From the NCBI RefSeq assembly GCF_014235185.1, contig NZ_CP060131.1, forward strand, positions 5,401,501-5,465,500: DNA of 64,000 nucleotides, read 5' to 3'. The position numbers and the translations under genes are program-made. Positions 32,444 through 40,956 of this stretch are shown here, one piece after another; position 1 is the stretch's first letter, and each line of letters begins with the position of its first letter. The notes under the pieces are model-generated. The model ran no database searches, was not told where the DNA came from, and saw only the letters and a program-made list of their open reading frames with translations. Origin of the DNA: Pseudonocardia petroleophila. GTDB taxonomy: Bacteria; Actinomycetota; Actinomycetes; Mycobacteriales; Pseudonocardiaceae.

Positions 32444-33385
32444 GTGGCACGGGAGACATTCGAGAACTGGACGCCGGTCGAGACCGGCTCTGAGGCTCTC
32501 CAGGCACTTGTTCAGACCTCCGCCGTTGAGCAGGTTGCTCGCCCCGAGGTCATGAACTCCGACACCAAGCAGGTTCCTCGCACAGGCGACTTCGCCATCG
32601 CGGCTGTTGCTAAGGGCGCTGCCTACGGTGAGACCGCTGGCACCAACGACTACGTCGAGCTGATCGCCCGTAAGGCCGGTGGAGTTGCCCGCATCGCCGA
32701 GGAGGATCTGCTCGACAGCTCGGTCGACATCCTCGCCACCAAGCGTGCTGATGCGGCTCGCGGCCTGGCGAAGTTCTTCGACAACGCCACGCTGGCGACC
32801 ACCGGCGCGGCCAACGGCACGACGATTCTCTACACGTCGGTGTACAAGGCACTGCGCACGACTAACTCGGCAGCCGGCTACACCGCTGACGAGAACTACA
32901 TCGCCTCGGCGGGCGCGGTTACCTACGCGAAGCTCTCCGGGCTGCTTGCCAAGTACGAGCAGTCGGAGTGGGCGGACCCGGGCAACTCGGTCGTCATCGC
33001 CTCCTACGCGTTCCTCGCGTCGCTTCGTGACGTCGTGGACTCGCAGGGTCGGCCGATCTTCTACGGCGGCTCGGGCGATGTCCCCTCGCAGCTGTTCGGC
33101 CACCCGGTCGTCTGGAGCCACGGTGCGCGCACCTCGGCCACCAACACCCAGTCGCCGTCCGGCAACCCGGTCATGGTCATCGCGAACCGCAACCTCCTGA
33201 TCAAGGGAATGGCGCGGTTGTCCCCGGAGATCGTGACCCCGAACCCCGGCTTCGCCCTGCAGCGCGCTAGCAACGGCCAGGGCTTCCTGACCGACGAGGC
33301 CCTGATGAAGGCGGCCATGCGTCGCGGGTTCGCCGTCGGCCACGAGAAGGGCATGGCCCTGATGGAGATCACGGCCGGGGCCTGA
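32444..33385 (+). CDS. major capsid protein
   Basis: A 313-residue protein of HK97-fold type. An N-terminal arm (ETFENWTPVETGSEALQ) is followed by the QVPRTGDFAIAAVAKGAAYGETAGTNDYVELIARKAGGVARIAEEDL extended loop and spine helix in successive segments. A P-domain and A-domain follow, with GHPVVWSHGAR and NRNLLIKGMARLSPEI. It starts at a GTG at 32444. It would form the icosahedral shell. No protease and no decoration protein were identified with certainty. Confidence 0.88.
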   Translation: MARETFENWTPVETGSEALQALVQTSAVEQVARPEVMNSDTKQVPRTGDFAIAAVAKGAAYGETAGTNDYVELIARKAGGVARIAEEDLLDSSVDILATKRADAARGLAKFFDNATLATTGAANGTTILYTSVYKALRTTNSAAGYTADENYIASAGAVTYAKLSGLLAKYEQSEWADPGNSVVIASYAFLASLRDVVDSQGRPIFYGGSGDVPSQLFGHPVVWSHGARTSATNTQSPSGNPVMVIANRNLLIKGMARLSPEIVTPNPGFALQRASNGQGFLTDEALMKAAMRRGFAVGHEKGMALMEITAGA

Positions 33386-33401
33386 CTCCTCCCCGAGATG
33401 T

Positions 33402-33441
33402 TGGTCCGGGTGAGGCGCTGACCCCCGTCTTGCCCGGACCA
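33402..33441 (+). terminator. hairpin after the capsid gene
   Basis: TGGTCCGGG (33402-33410) pairs perfectly with CCCGGACCA (33433-33441) around a 22-nt loop, between the capsid stop and the ribosome-binding site of the next gene. It is probably a partial terminator or processing and stabilising hairpin. Confidence 0.5.
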
Positions 33442-33471
33442 GCTTCGACGATGACATTGAAGGGAAAGATC

Positions 33472-33963
33472 ATGGCCGAGAAGAACGTGCAGTTCGTCGA
33501 CGCTCCCACAGCTCGCCCGGCAACGAAGCCTGTTGCTGGGGCTGACAGCCCTCCTGCGGGCCCCACGGTGGGCCCTGCGGTTCACGCCCCTGCCTCCGTC
33601 GCACAGCTCGATACGCACGCCGAGATCGCCGCTCGTTCCGCCGACACCGAGGAGCCGGGCAACCGGTTCGTGAAGGTGTTTGTCATTTCCGGTCGCGACT
33701 TCCACGTCGACGGTCCGCTGGACGGCATGCACCGGGCGAACCAGGTGGCGACGCTGCAGGAGGCCCTGAATCGGGGCATGCACCCGCAGGGTGGCGCGCG
33801 GTTCGACGGCGACGAGGAGACCGCTGACGGGTCGGTTCGACTGACCTACTCGGTTGATGTCGTCCTGGCGTACCAGGACGAGGAGCCGGCAGGCACTTAC
33901 ACGCCTCGAGTAGCCGTGAACGAGATGGGCGGCTCGACGATTCAGGACGCCCAGGCGAACTAA
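33472..33963 (+). CDS. hypothetical virion protein (163 aa)
   Basis: The ATG at 33472 has an AAGGGAAAG ribosome-binding site. An N-terminal Pro/Ala-rich flexible part is followed by a folded domain (RFVKVFVISGRDFHVDGPLDGMHRANQVATLQEAL) and a beta end (VRLTYSVDVVLAYQD). It sits between capsid and connector genes and is bordered by strong hairpins. It could be a capsid decoration or head-completion protein; no clear family. Confidence 0.6.
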   Translation: MAEKNVQFVDAPTARPATKPVAGADSPPAGPTVGPAVHAPASVAQLDTHAEIAARSADTEEPGNRFVKVFVISGRDFHVDGPLDGMHRANQVATLQEALNRGMHPQGGARFDGDEETADGSVRLTYSVDVVLAYQDEEPAGTYTPRVAVNEMGGSTIQDAQAN

Positions 33964-33968
33964 AGACC

Positions 33969-34010
33969 GTGTGGCCCGGGTGCTGTCGCTCCCCCGTGCC
34001 CGGGCCACAC
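33969..34010 (+). terminator. 12-bp hairpin before the connector genes
   Basis: GTGTGGCCCGGG (33969-33980) pairs perfectly with CCCGGGCCACAC (33999-34010) across an 18-nt loop, starting six bases after the stop of the preceding gene. It is the strongest stem in the structural region and probably limits read-through into the connector genes. Confidence 0.6.
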
Positions 34011-34027
34011 CTCCACGGGAGAGTGCG

Positions 34028-34444
34028 ATGACTTGCTGGGCAACGACCTCCGAGGTCGCGGACATCACGGGCGTGTCCGTGACGTCGCTGCAGCTCGCCC
34101 AGGCGTCCGGCGTCGTCACCCTCTACTGCGGTCGCACCGCCGACTCCGCCGAGCGCATGAGCAGGCGGGACCTGTACTGGCTGAAGCAGGCCACCGCGTG
34201 GCAGGCCACGTGGCAGGCCGGGCAGGTGAGCTTCGAGGAGCGCTCCTCGGTTGCGTCGCTCGATCAGGACGGAATCAAGGCGACCTTCAGCCGCGAGTGG
34301 CAGATGGTGCTCGCCCCCCTGGCCGCCCGGGCTCTCAAGAACTTGAGCTGGAAGCGCACTCGGGTCGTCAACCAGCGCCCGCGCCGGGCTTACCGAAACT
34401 TCCTGCTGGAGTCCTCTGATCCCTACGACGAGTGGTCGGCATGA
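34028..34444 (+). CDS. head-tail connector protein (138 aa)
   Basis: The ATG at 34028 follows ACGGGAGAG. It has TSEVADITGVSVTSLQLAQASGVV (an N-terminal helical start typical of adaptor proteins), then AERMSRRDLYWLKQATAWQATWQAGQ, resembling HK97 gp6/SPP1 gp15-like connectors. It would bind beneath the portal. Its stop overlaps the next start (ATGA). The family is assigned from position and helical pattern. Confidence 0.65.
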   Translation: MTCWATTSEVADITGVSVTSLQLAQASGVVTLYCGRTADSAERMSRRDLYWLKQATAWQATWQAGQVSFEERSSVASLDQDGIKATFSREWQMVLAPLAARALKNLSWKRTRVVNQRPRRAYRNFLLESSDPYDEWSA

Positions 34445-34809
34445 GCTGGTTCATCCCCACCACGACGGTGACGCTCAAGCGCGGTGAGACCACCGACGAG
34501 TTCGGCGACGCAGTCGACGGCAACACGGTCGTTGCGTCCGGCCTCCCGTGTGCGGTTACGCAGTCACGCGGACTCGGTGATCAGCGCAGCTTCGTCCCGT
34601 CAGAGGCACGCGGCGGTGTTGTCGAGACCTTCACGCTGCGGTTCCGACCGAATGTTCATGTAGAGGAACAGGACCGCGTGCTCGACGAGCGGCAGGGCCT
34701 CGTCTACCAGGTCATCAGCGTCTACAACCCGCAGAGCGTGGTTGGAGCGGCTGATGTCCGAGTCACAGCAATCCGAGTAGGCGCTGTCTCACGGCCCGTA
34801 AACGGCTGA
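34441..34809 (+). CDS. head closure/adaptor protein (122 aa)
   Basis: The ATG overlaps the connector stop. A beta-rich protein: TTTVTLKRGETTDEFGD, then ETFTLRFRPNVHVEEQDRVLDERQGLVYQVISVYNPQS. The pattern of a loop followed by YQV..V.NP is typical of head-closure (stopper) proteins, which seal the DNA-filled head. Gene order supports this. Confidence 0.7.
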   Translation: MSWFIPTTTVTLKRGETTDEFGDAVDGNTVVASGLPCAVTQSRGLGDQRSFVPSEARGGVVETFTLRFRPNVHVEEQDRVLDERQGLVYQVISVYNPQSVVGAADVRVTAIRVGAVSRPVNG

Positions 34810-34849
34810 CAGTTCCTCCCCTACCTGCCGACGTTGAGAAGGCTGGAGC

Positions 34850-35131
34850 ATGAGCGAGTTCAAGATCTCCCCGGATGCGTCGGGCATGGCGCGCTTCCAG
34901 GTCGAGGTCAACCGCGCGGTCGGACGGCTTGTCGAGGACATTGCCGACGACGCACGCGCTCTTGCTCCGGTCGATTCCGGTGCGCTGGTCACGTCCATCC
35001 GGGCGGACCAGTCGACGGGTCAGGTCTCCGTCGGGACGGACCACTGGCAGTACGTCGAGTACGGCACCAAGAACATGCGCGCGCAGCCGTTCATGCGCCC
35101 AGCGCTGTTCCGCACCCGGGCGGTGCGCTGA
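34850..35131 (+). CDS. HK97 gp10-like tail-completion protein (93 aa)
   Basis: Short HK97 gp10-family protein. It has ALAPVDSGALVTSIRADQ and VGTDHWQYVEYGTKNMRAQPFMRPAL, the two conserved motifs (PvdTG.L..S and Y..yvE.GT...paqPFl.PA). It acts at the head-tail joint. It shares a base with the following ATG (TGATG). Confidence 0.88.
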   Translation: MSEFKISPDASGMARFQVEVNRAVGRLVEDIADDARALAPVDSGALVTSIRADQSTGQVSVGTDHWQYVEYGTKNMRAQPFMRPALFRTRAVR

Positions 35132-35574
35132 TGGCTCACCTGCCCAACACCGACGTCGTCACGGTGGCTTGGCTCAAGACACTGTCTTCCTTGCCGCCTC
35201 TGGCTATCGCCACCTCTCTCCCGGGAGATGTCGCTTCCTGGGCCAACACAGGCTTCGTACAGGCCATGTCCGTGGGCGGGACTCCGGGCGTCCACGTGCC
35301 GCTGCAGAGCCCGATCGTGCAGATCGACTGCTGGGCTGCAACACCCAACTCGCAGAAGGCGCCGTGGGGAAAGGCCGGTGCGTTGGCCGAGGCCGTCTAC
35401 CTCGCGGCAGTCGAGTTCGATCGGCGCTTCGAGCCGGTACTCCCGGGGGACTTTGAGACCGCGCGCATCTTGTCGGTCTATCCGATCTCGGAGCCTCGCA
35501 AGATGACCGGCGATGAGGCTGGGTTCGCTCGCTACACGCTGGAGATCGCCCTCGCTTGGACGGTGGTCCGGTGA
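35131..35574 (+). CDS. tail terminator-like protein (147 aa)
   Basis: An alpha/beta protein with a strand-helix plan (VVTVAWLKTLSSLPP, PIVQIDCWAATPNSQKAPWGKAGALAEAVYLAA, YTLEIALAWTVVR). Its position between gp10-like and tail-tube genes is where the tail terminator (gpU/gp17-like) is usually encoded. It caps the tail tube and fixes its joining to the head. The sequence family was not recognised directly. Confidence 0.65.
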   Translation: MAHLPNTDVVTVAWLKTLSSLPPLAIATSLPGDVASWANTGFVQAMSVGGTPGVHVPLQSPIVQIDCWAATPNSQKAPWGKAGALAEAVYLAAVEFDRRFEPVLPGDFETARILSVYPISEPRKMTGDEAGFARYTLEIALAWTVVR

Positions 35575-35795
35575 AGCGCTACGGCCTGCTCGGCAATCGC
35601 AGCCGTGACTTCCTGACGTACGGCGGCCGGGTGCTCACGCATCACAACGCTGCCGAGTTGGAGTTCCTCGTCCCCGTCGGGGCGCAGGTTTGCGAGCTCC
35701 CCCGGGACATCCCGAACGAGCAGACGCTGCCGATCGCGCAGCACCCGTCGATGGCCGCAGTCCGCTGGCCGCTGAACAGGAGTGAGTTCCGATGA
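35571..35795 (+). CDS. hypothetical virion protein (74 aa)
   Basis: A GTG at 35571 overlaps the previous stop. It is a small beta-rich protein (FLTYGGRVLTHHNAAELEFLVPVGAQVCELP). It belongs to the connector/tail operon; the role is unknown. Confidence 0.55.
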   Translation: MKRYGLLGNRSRDFLTYGGRVLTHHNAAELEFLVPVGAQVCELPRDIPNEQTLPIAQHPSMAAVRWPLNRSEFR

Positions 35796-35974
35796 GCACG
35801 CACAAGATTCGCACCACTATGCAGCCGGCCAACGAGATCACGGTCTCGGACGCGGAGCTTCTCGACCTGGAGCGCCAGGGCCTGGTTCTTAAGTCCCAGG
35901 CGACGACGGTTGAGGGCGTCCAGCGCGCCGCCCTGAAGCAGGTCGAGGCCGCACAGGTCGCCAAGAACAGCTGA
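35792..35974 (+). CDS. hypothetical virion protein (60 aa)
   Basis: The ATG overlaps the previous stop. It has an acidic-basic mix with a helical ELLDLERQGLVLKSQ start and KQVEAAQVAKNS end. Small proteins of this kind often precede the tail-tube gene in actinophages. It is unrecognised. Confidence 0.5.
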   Translation: MSTHKIRTTMQPANEITVSDAELLDLERQGLVLKSQATTVEGVQRAALKQVEAAQVAKNS

Positions 35975-36033
35975 CCGTCCGGTCACTGACGAACACCCAA
36001 GAGCCCCGGAGGCCGCCATGAGAAGAGAGATCA

Positions 36034-36594
36034 ATGGCTGTCTCCGCAACCAATCTGACTCAGGGGCCGGGCACGCTCTACCACGGTGCTGTCGGCGCTG
36101 TTGAGCCGCTCGACACCGCGATCGGCGACGCCCCGGACGACGCCGTCTGGACCGATGTGGGCGGTACCCGCGACGGCATCAGCCTCACCATTGCTCAGGA
36201 GTACTCCGAGCTGGAGGTCGACCAGATCGTCGACGTCCCGGGCCGTCGATTGACCAAGCGCGACATGAGCCTGGTTACCAACCTCGCCGAGCCGACGCTC
36301 GACAACCTCGCTCTCACGCTGAACGCAGGCCTCGTTACCTCTGGCTCGGGCTTTAAGTCCTACGAGCCTTCCGCCGACACCTCGGCCACGCAGCCCAACT
36401 ACTGCGCCCTCCTCATGGACGGATTCGCCGCCGGTGGCCTCCGTCGCCGGGTGATTGTCCGCAAGGGGCTCTCCACGAACAACGTGGAGTTCGCCTACAA
36501 GAAGGACGAGCAGACCGTTTTCTCGGTGACCTTCTCTGCGCACTACGTCTCACCTTCGGTTAAGCCATTCAAGATCGTCGACGAGGCTGCCTGA
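36034..36594 (+). CDS. major tail tube protein
   Basis: A 186-residue protein with a tail-tube beta-sandwich pattern: TLYHGAVGAVEPLDTAIGD, WTDVGGTRDGISLTIAQEYSELEVDQI (the G.T..G..l....e...i.vDq signature), and VEFAYKKDEQTVFSVTFSAHYV at the end. It polymerises into the tail tube. The ribosome-binding site AGAAGAGAG precedes the ATG. The position between connector and chaperone genes is standard. Confidence 0.85.
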   Translation: MAVSATNLTQGPGTLYHGAVGAVEPLDTAIGDAPDDAVWTDVGGTRDGISLTIAQEYSELEVDQIVDVPGRRLTKRDMSLVTNLAEPTLDNLALTLNAGLVTSGSGFKSYEPSADTSATQPNYCALLMDGFAAGGLRRRVIVRKGLSTNNVEFAYKKDEQTVFSVTFSAHYVSPSVKPFKIVDEAA

Positions 36595-36625
36595 TTCAGA
36601 CTGCACGGAACCCAGGGGTCAACAA

Positions 36626-36964
36626 ATGATTGAGTTCAAGTCCGAGGATGTCAGCGCTGACGAGGTCGAGATGGCAGACCTTTTCAGCATCGACGGAGTC
36701 GTGTACCAGATTCCCGCAAAGCCCAAGGCCAATCTCGGCCTGCAGCTCCTGACCCTTCGTCGTGATCACGGCGATGAGGTCGGCGGCCTGATGCTGATCG
36801 AGAAGATGCTCGGCCGCGAGGCATACGACGCTCTGGCGAACTTCGAGGGCCTGACCAACGACATGTTGAAGCAGGTCATCGAGGAGTCGCAGCGCCTCGT
36901 CCTCGGGTCCCTTGAGGACGCGGCGGGAAATTCTGGCAGCGGCTCGCAGAAGTCGGCTGGGTGA
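36626..36964 (+). CDS. tail assembly chaperone, upstream frame
   Basis: A 112-residue protein (FSIDGVVYQIPAKPKANLGLQLLTLRR and LMLIEKMLGREAYDALANFEGLTNDMLKQVIEE), matching the compact helical first chaperone (G-type) of siphoviruses. It binds the tape measure protein during tail assembly. The gene ends GTGA into the next frame. A GGGAAAT slippery site at 36925-36931 allows a -1 shift to produce a longer GT-type fusion of about 209 residues. Confidence 0.82.
   Translation: MIEFKSEDVSADEVEMADLFSIDGVVYQIPAKPKANLGLQLLTLRRDHGDEVGGLMLIEKMLGREAYDALANFEGLTNDMLKQVIEESQRLVLGSLEDAAGNSGSGSQKSAG
36925..36931 (+). promoter_or_regulatory. programmed -1 frameshift slippery heptamer
   Basis: In the chaperone frame the bases fall as G GGA AAT, a perfect X XXY YYZ heptamer. 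A shift continues as GKFWQRLAEVGWVIDNLADLES, which joins the second chaperone frame without a stop (the last stop in that frame is at 36913-36915). The same heptamer type is known in actinophage tail chaperones. Confidence 0.78.
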
Positions 36965-37254
36965 TCGACAACCTGGCGGATCTGGAGAGCGACTTCTCCG
37001 TATTCCACCGGGTTGACGACATCTACAGCTTGGACGGGCCGCGCTTTTTTCAGTGGGCTTATCGGATTACCGCTTATGAGGGGATGGTGAAGATGCGCTG
37101 GATGGCCGAGGACCAGAAGCGGAGTCAGCAGCCGGATCAGACACCAGCTCCTCAGGCACCGGCAAAGAAGAAGGAGTCGGTGAAGCAGCAGCCGTTCGGC
37201 GGGCTACTGCTCGGCAATCCGGAGCTGTTCGAGGTAACGAAGGTGAAGGGCTAA
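36961..37254 (+). CDS. tail assembly chaperone, downstream frame (frameshift product)
   Basis: A free-standing GTG at 36961 could start a 97-residue protein. The frame is open from 36916, and the added KFWQRLAEVGW looks coding, so it is mainly made as the C-terminal part of the frameshift fusion. Motifs LESDFSVFHRVDDIYSLDGPRFFQWAYRI are typical of the T-domain (..LE.DF...hgid.....s...f...). A Pro/Gln/Lys tail ends it. It helps load the tape measure. Confidence 0.8.
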   Translation: MIDNLADLESDFSVFHRVDDIYSLDGPRFFQWAYRITAYEGMVKMRWMAEDQKRSQQPDQTPAPQAPAKKKESVKQQPFGGLLLGNPELFEVTKVKG

Positions 37255-37257
37255 GTC

Positions 37258-40200
37258 GTGGCTTTCACCATCGCTACCGGTGTCCTCAAGGTCACCGCCG
37301 ACACCACCAAGGCCGTATCCGCTCTCGCCGCACTCGGAGGCGCTGCCGGGCTGGCCGGAGGCGCGCTCGCCGCGCTGCCCGCTCTGGGTGCCGCTGCGGG
37401 CGGCATCGGCGGTGTCCTGGCCGGATCCTTCCGGGGCGTCGGCGAGGCGTTGAAGGGCTACACAGCCGATCAGAAGGCGGCCACGTCGGCGTCGACGAAG
37501 TCGGCTGCCCAGGAGGCGGCGAACGCACGGCAGATCCGCGACGCCAAGCGGGCGATCTCGGATGCCAACAAGAACGCCGCCCAGGTCGCGCAGGAGTCGA
37601 CGGCCAAGATCAACGCGGCGGTGCAGGACCAGGTCTCGACGGCTCGGCGCGGTGCTGAGGCCATCTCCCGAGCCCAGGAGAACCAGGCAGAGGTCGCCCG
37701 CAACGGTGCCGACGCCATCGCGTCCGCGTCTGCCCGGGTGGAGGACGCCCTCCGCAGCGAGGCGCGCGCCCAGGAGAACCTGACAGATGCCCGTGAAGAC
37801 GCGGCGCGCGCCCTCGATGACCTGCGGGAGAAGGTCGACGACTTCGGGCTGAGCCAAGAGGGCGCCGCGATCCGGGTCATCGAGGCCGAGCAGGAGCTGG
37901 CGGCGGTCAACGCCGACGCCACCGCCACCGCGCTGGATCGGCGCAAGGCGGCCTACGACCTCGCCGTCGCGCAGGAGCGGGTCTCGGACCTGACTCGCGA
38001 GCAGGCCGAAGCGCAGGGCGAGCTGACCGAGGCGGAAGCCAAGGGTGTCGATGGCGCCGACAACGTCCGGTCCGCCCAGGAAAAGCTCGCAGACGCCCAC
38101 CGTGGCACCGAGTCGGCCCAGGCCAACCTCGCCAAGACCCAGCGTGAAGCAGCGCAGGCCAACGTCGACGCCGCCAAGAAGGTGTCCGAGGCTCAGCGCT
38201 CCGCTGCGGAGGCGAACGCCGAGGCGGCGGCCAAGGTCGCCGAGACCCGCCAGGCTGCCGCACAGGCCGAGTCGGAGGCCGCACAGGGCGTAGCGGACGC
38301 CCTGCAGAACCTCGCCGATGTCCAGGCGTCCCAGGCCGAGTCGATGGCTGCCGCCACCGGCGCCGCCTCGGCCTACGCCACGGCGATGGCGGACCTGTCC
38401 CCGCCCGCCCGGGCCTTGGTCGAGCAGCTCAACTCGATGCGCCCGCTGGTGCGCGAGCTCTCCGACACCTCGGCCGCCGCGTTCCTGCCGGGCCTGACGC
38501 AGATGCTCAAGGACTCCGAGGGCCTGTTCCCGATCTTCAACGGGTTCCTGCAGCAGAGCGGCGAGATCATGGGTCAGACGGCCCGTGACTTCGGTGCGCT
38601 GTTCAAGTCAGACGAGTTCAAGGCCAACATGCAGGCCACCCTGACGAACAGCCTGCCGCTGATCCAGGCGTTCGGCGATGGTCTGCTGTTGCTCACCGAC
38701 CGCTGGAATGCACTCGGTGCGGCATCAGGGCCGGCAATCGCTGGACTGTCCTCCGGGCTCGACTCTGTCTTCGCCGGGCTCGGTGGTCTGTTCGACAACC
38801 TGACGCCCGGCATGGACGCCTTCGGGGTCATCCTCGATACGACCCTGGGCGCCGTCGGTTCTCTGCTGCCGATGCTCGGGACTCTGATCTCGGTCCTGGC
38901 GAACGCGCTCGCGCCCGCCTTCGCCATCCTCATGCCGCTGATCACCGAGATCATCGGCGGCCTCGTAACCGGGCTGACGCCGATCCTGCAGGCCCTGGGA
39001 CCGATCGTCACGATCCTGGCGAACGTCATCGCCACGGTTTTGCGCGCAGCGCTGGTCGCCCTGCAGCCCATCTTCGTCGCACTCGCCGATGTGTTGGTCG
39101 AGCTGACACCGGTGATCCGGCAGATGGCAACGCAGTTCGGGGACCTTCTGGTGGCGGCGCTCAACGCGGTCGCCCCGCTGCTCCCCATCATCGTCAGCGC
39201 CCTGGGCGACATCCTCGCCGCTGTCATCCCGGTCGCGACGGTCTTCCTGAAGTTCGCGACCCAGCTGATCGAGGAGCTGGCGCCGTTCCTGCCTCAGCTC
39301 CTCAACCTGTTCGTGCAGCTCATCAACAAGGCGTTGCTTCCGCTGCTGCCGCCCCTGATGCGGCTCATCGAGATCGCTCTGCCTCCGCTGATCGACCTGC
39401 TGACGTTCCTCATGCCGATCATCGTCGCGGTCGGTCAGCACCTCGTGGACGACATCGCCTGGGTCGTGAACACGATCATCATCCCGGTCCTCAACAAGCT
39501 CGGCGATGGGCTGCGCTCTCTGGTCGACGGGTTCAACAGGACCCGCAATGACATCAACGCGGCATGGTCGTTCGTCGGAGATCGGATCCGGGCGGTCCGG
39601 GAGTCCGTCATCGACCCGGCCCTCAATGCGGTGAAGGCCGCTGCCCAGTTCGTGGCCGACAAGTTCGTAGTGGTCCGGGACGCGATCAGCGCGGCGTGGA
39701 TGTTCGCTGGGGACCGGATCCGTCAGGTCGTCGACTCGATCGTCGGCCCGATCTTCGGTGGACTCCGCAGCGCTACCGACGCAGTTGGCCGGGCGTTCGA
39801 GAGCGTCTCGCAGTGGATCGCGCGGTCGTGGGCCTCGATCCAGGAGGCCGCTCGACGTCCTGTGCAGTGGGTCGTCGACGTCGTCTACAACAACGGCATT
39901 CGCCGGGTGTGGAACGGCATCGCGCAGACGTTCGGCATGGCCCAGCTCGGCGAGGTCCGCTTCGCGGGCGGAGGCGTTCTGCCCGGATACAGCCCGGGAC
40001 GCGACACGATCCCGGCGATGCTCTCCCCCGGCGAGGGCGTCCTGACTCCTGAGGCCGTCCGCATGGTCGGAGCGGGCAACGTGCTGGCTCTAAACAAGGC
40101 GGCCTCCGGACGCCGTGCTGGATCGACGCCGAGCGGTGCAACAGGGCGGCAGCACTTCGCCGACGGCGGCATCGCCGGGTTCTTCGGCAACCTGCTGTCC

Positions 40201-40956
40201 GGACCGGTCGACGCGGTCAAGAGCCTATTCGCGGGCGTCACCGGTGATGCCGACAAGACGCCGGGCCAGGGCATGTGGCGCGACGCGCTCGTCAAGCTGC
40301 CCGGCAAGGTCATCGACGCTGTCATCGCGAAGGCCAAGACCTTTGTCACCGACATGCTCTCGTTCGGCGGTGGAGGCGACGGCGGCTCCGGCGTACAGCG
40401 CTGGGCCGGGGTCACGTCGCAGGCGCTGGGAATCATGGGCCAGAACCCGGGCCTGGTGCCAACCGTGCTGCGACGGATGAATCAGGAGTCCGGCGGCAAC
40501 CCGACGGTCGTCAACCGCTGGGACAGCAACTGGATCAAGGGCACCCCGTCGGTGGGCCTGATGCAGGTGATCGGCCCGACGTACCGGGCCAACCGCCATC
40601 CCTCGTTCGACACGGGTCCTTACTCCTACGGCACCTCGGTCAACCCGCTGTCCAACATCCTCGCCTCGATGCGCTACGCCCTCGGGCGCTACGGCTCGCT
40701 GCCTTCGGCCTACAACCGCCCTGGCGGCTACGACGCGGGTGGCTGGCTCCCGACGGGCCAGTCCTCGGTGTTCAACGGCACACGGCGTCCTGAGGCCGTT
40801 CTGACCAACGAGCAGTGGAGCACCGCCCGTGCGGCGATCCAGAGCCAGGCCGCTCGCCCGACCGACCGCGAGCTGCATGTCCACGTCACGCAGGTGTCCG
40901 GGTCCCCTGCCGAGACAGGCCGGTTCGTTGCACTCGCATTGAGGAGCGTCGGCTGA
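37258..40956 (+). CDS. tape measure protein with C-terminal transglycosylase-like domain
   Basis: 1232 residues, the longest gene. The N-terminal region has a Gly/Ala-rich hydrophobic segment. Residues ~80-380 are a coiled coil of Ala/Glu/Lys-rich heptads. Membrane-like hydrophobic blocks (ILMPLITEIIGGLV and similar) fill ~480-740. The last 200 residues hold an SLT-like fold with RRMNQESGGNPTVVN (catalytic-type Glu), GLMQVIGPTYRA and ILASMRYALGRYGSL. The protein sets tail length (about 180 nm at roughly 0.15 nm per residue, inferred) and may cut peptidoglycan at DNA entry. Starts at GTG 37258. Confidence 0.93.
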   Translation: MAFTIATGVLKVTADTTKAVSALAALGGAAGLAGGALAALPALGAAAGGIGGVLAGSFRGVGEALKGYTADQKAATSASTKSAAQEAANARQIRDAKRAISDANKNAAQVAQESTAKINAAVQDQVSTARRGAEAISRAQENQAEVARNGADAIASASARVEDALRSEARAQENLTDAREDAARALDDLREKVDDFGLSQEGAAIRVIEAEQELAAVNADATATALDRRKAAYDLAVAQERVSDLTREQAEAQGELTEAEAKGVDGADNVRSAQEKLADAHRGTESAQANLAKTQREAAQANVDAAKKVSEAQRSAAEANAEAAAKVAETRQAAAQAESEAAQGVADALQNLADVQASQAESMAAATGAASAYATAMADLSPPARALVEQLNSMRPLVRELSDTSAAAFLPGLTQMLKDSEGLFPIFNGFLQQSGEIMGQTARDFGALFKSDEFKANMQATLTNSLPLIQAFGDGLLLLTDRWNALGAASGPAIAGLSSGLDSVFAGLGGLFDNLTPGMDAFGVILDTTLGAVGSLLPMLGTLISVLANALAPAFAILMPLITEIIGGLVTGLTPILQALGPIVTILANVIATVLRAALVALQPIFVALADVLVELTPVIRQMATQFGDLLVAALNAVAPLLPIIVSALGDILAAVIPVATVFLKFATQLIEELAPFLPQLLNLFVQLINKALLPLLPPLMRLIEIALPPLIDLLTFLMPIIVAVGQHLVDDIAWVVNTIIIPVLNKLGDGLRSLVDGFNRTRNDINAAWSFVGDRIRAVRESVIDPALNAVKAAAQFVADKFVVVRDAISAAWMFAGDRIRQVVDSIVGPIFGGLRSATDAVGRAFESVSQWIARSWASIQEAARRPVQWVVDVVYNNGIRRVWNGIAQTFGMAQLGEVRFAGGGVLPGYSPGRDTIPAMLSPGEGVLTPEAVRMVGAGNVLALNKAASGRRAGSTPSGATGRQHFADGGIAGFFGNLLSGPVDAVKSLFAGVTGDADKTPGQGMWRDALVKLPGKVIDAVIAKAKTFVTDMLSFGGGGDGGSGVQRWAGVTSQALGIMGQNPGLVPTVLRRMNQESGGNPTVVNRWDSNWIKGTPSVGLMQVIGPTYRANRHPSFDTGPYSYGTSVNPLSNILASMRYALGRYGSLPSAYNRPGGYDAGGWLPTGQSSVFNGTRRPEAVLTNEQWSTARAAIQSQAARPTDRELHVHVTQVSGSPAETGRFVALALRSVG

